Assembly: GCA_036571765.1 (NCBI GenBank)
Contig: BROE01000002.1
Coordinates: 981,398 to 1,045,397 of the forward strand
Direction of reading: 5' to 3'
From: Plecoglossus altivelis
Taxonomy: Eukaryota > Chordata > Actinopteri > Osmeriformes > Plecoglossidae
Length of the DNA stretch: 64,000 bases
Shown here: positions 63,560 through 64,000 of the stretch, one piece after another
Numbering within the stretch: the stretch's first letter is position 1
How the letters are laid out: each line of letters begins with the position of its first letter
Notes under the pieces: model-generated
The model's database searches: none
Seen by the model: the letters and a program-made list of their open reading frames with translations, nothing else
What the model was told of the DNA's origin: nothing
Made by a program: the position numbers and the translations under genes

Positions 63560-64000
63560 CTTTCTCACCTTCTTTCTCTACCTGTTTCTCACTGTCACTG
63601 TCTCTGTCTACCTATCTCTCTCTACTTGTCTCTCATCTAGTCTCTCGCTACCTGTCGTTCATCTTGTGATGTCTCTCTCTACCTGTACTTTCATCGCTAT
63701 TCCTTCTCTACCCATATCTCTCTCCTACCTTGGTGTGCGTCGTGGTGGGGTGCTCTCCTCACTGTCTTTCTCGCTGTCTGTCTCTACCTGTCTCTTTCCC
63801 TACCTGTCTCTCTCTCTTCTTGTCTCTCTCTACCTGTCTTTCCTGCTGTCTGTCTCTACCCCTGTCTCTACCCCCTACCTGGTCTTCTGTCGTCTCCCTC
63901 TGTCTCTCTCTTACCTACTCTCTCTCCTCCGTCTGCTTCTCTGCCTTTCTCTCTCCCTACCTGTCTCTCTCTCTTCTTGTCTCTCTCTACCTGTCTTTCT
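63560..64000 (+). repeat. (CTACCTGTCTCTCTCT)n pyrimidine repeat
   Basis: Imperfect units of TCTCTACCTGTCTCTCTC running to the window end, inside the intron after exon 63432. Irregular bases suggest low consensus quality. Confidence 0.9.

Overview
The window is nuclear DNA of a teleost fish. Genes are split into short exons with GT-AG introns, the gene content is fish-like (a Galpha subunit that fits none of the four mammalian classes, a FISNA-NACHT NLR with a pyrin-like exon, a D8C-domain secreted protein), and dispersed repeats carry typical teleost signatures. Tandem repeats are extremely dense: (AC)n/(GT)n, (CT)n/(GA)n and many minisatellites. Such density is reminiscent of gadiform (cod-like) genomes, but the exact taxon is inference.

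Layout. 451-28110 (+): 3' two thirds of a G-protein alpha subunit gene, probably gnav1, with a 19-kb intron that holds a 7.35-kb near-identical tandem duplication around an N gap (12528-13290). 30123-31066 (-): npb, neuropeptide B, two intact exons. 32908-39830 (-): sgsh, lysosomal heparan N-sulfatase. 40965-51431 (+): slc26a11, sulfate/anion transporter, head-to-head with sgsh as in mammals, sharing a 1.1-kb intergenic promoter with a TCACGTGA (CLEAR-like) site. 53078-57293 (+): an NLR gene (pyrin-like exon, small exons, FISNA-NACHT exon, one LRR exon). 62469 to beyond the window (+): 5' part of a uromodulin/GP2-like secreted protein. sgsh and slc26a11 plausibly cooperate: sgsh frees sulfate from heparan sulfate in lysosomes and SLC26A11 moves sulfate across membranes.

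The most interesting signal is that many minisatellites are not placed at random. At six or more splice junctions in gnav1, sgsh and slc26a11, the array unit is a copy of the exon edge plus the adjoining splice site, so one real donor or acceptor is followed or preceded by 4 to about 40 decoy copies. Purine tracts also begin directly at GTGAGG donors, and pyrimidine minisatellites end at acceptors. This looks like a recurrent process in which splice-site motifs seed tandem repeats.

Caveat: parts of the assembly are visibly unpolished (1850-3200, 13291-13905, 37600-39300, exons of sgsh and the first exons of slc26a11). Frameshifts there are more likely sequence errors than pseudogenes. The duplication around the N gap is probably a false (haplotype) duplication.
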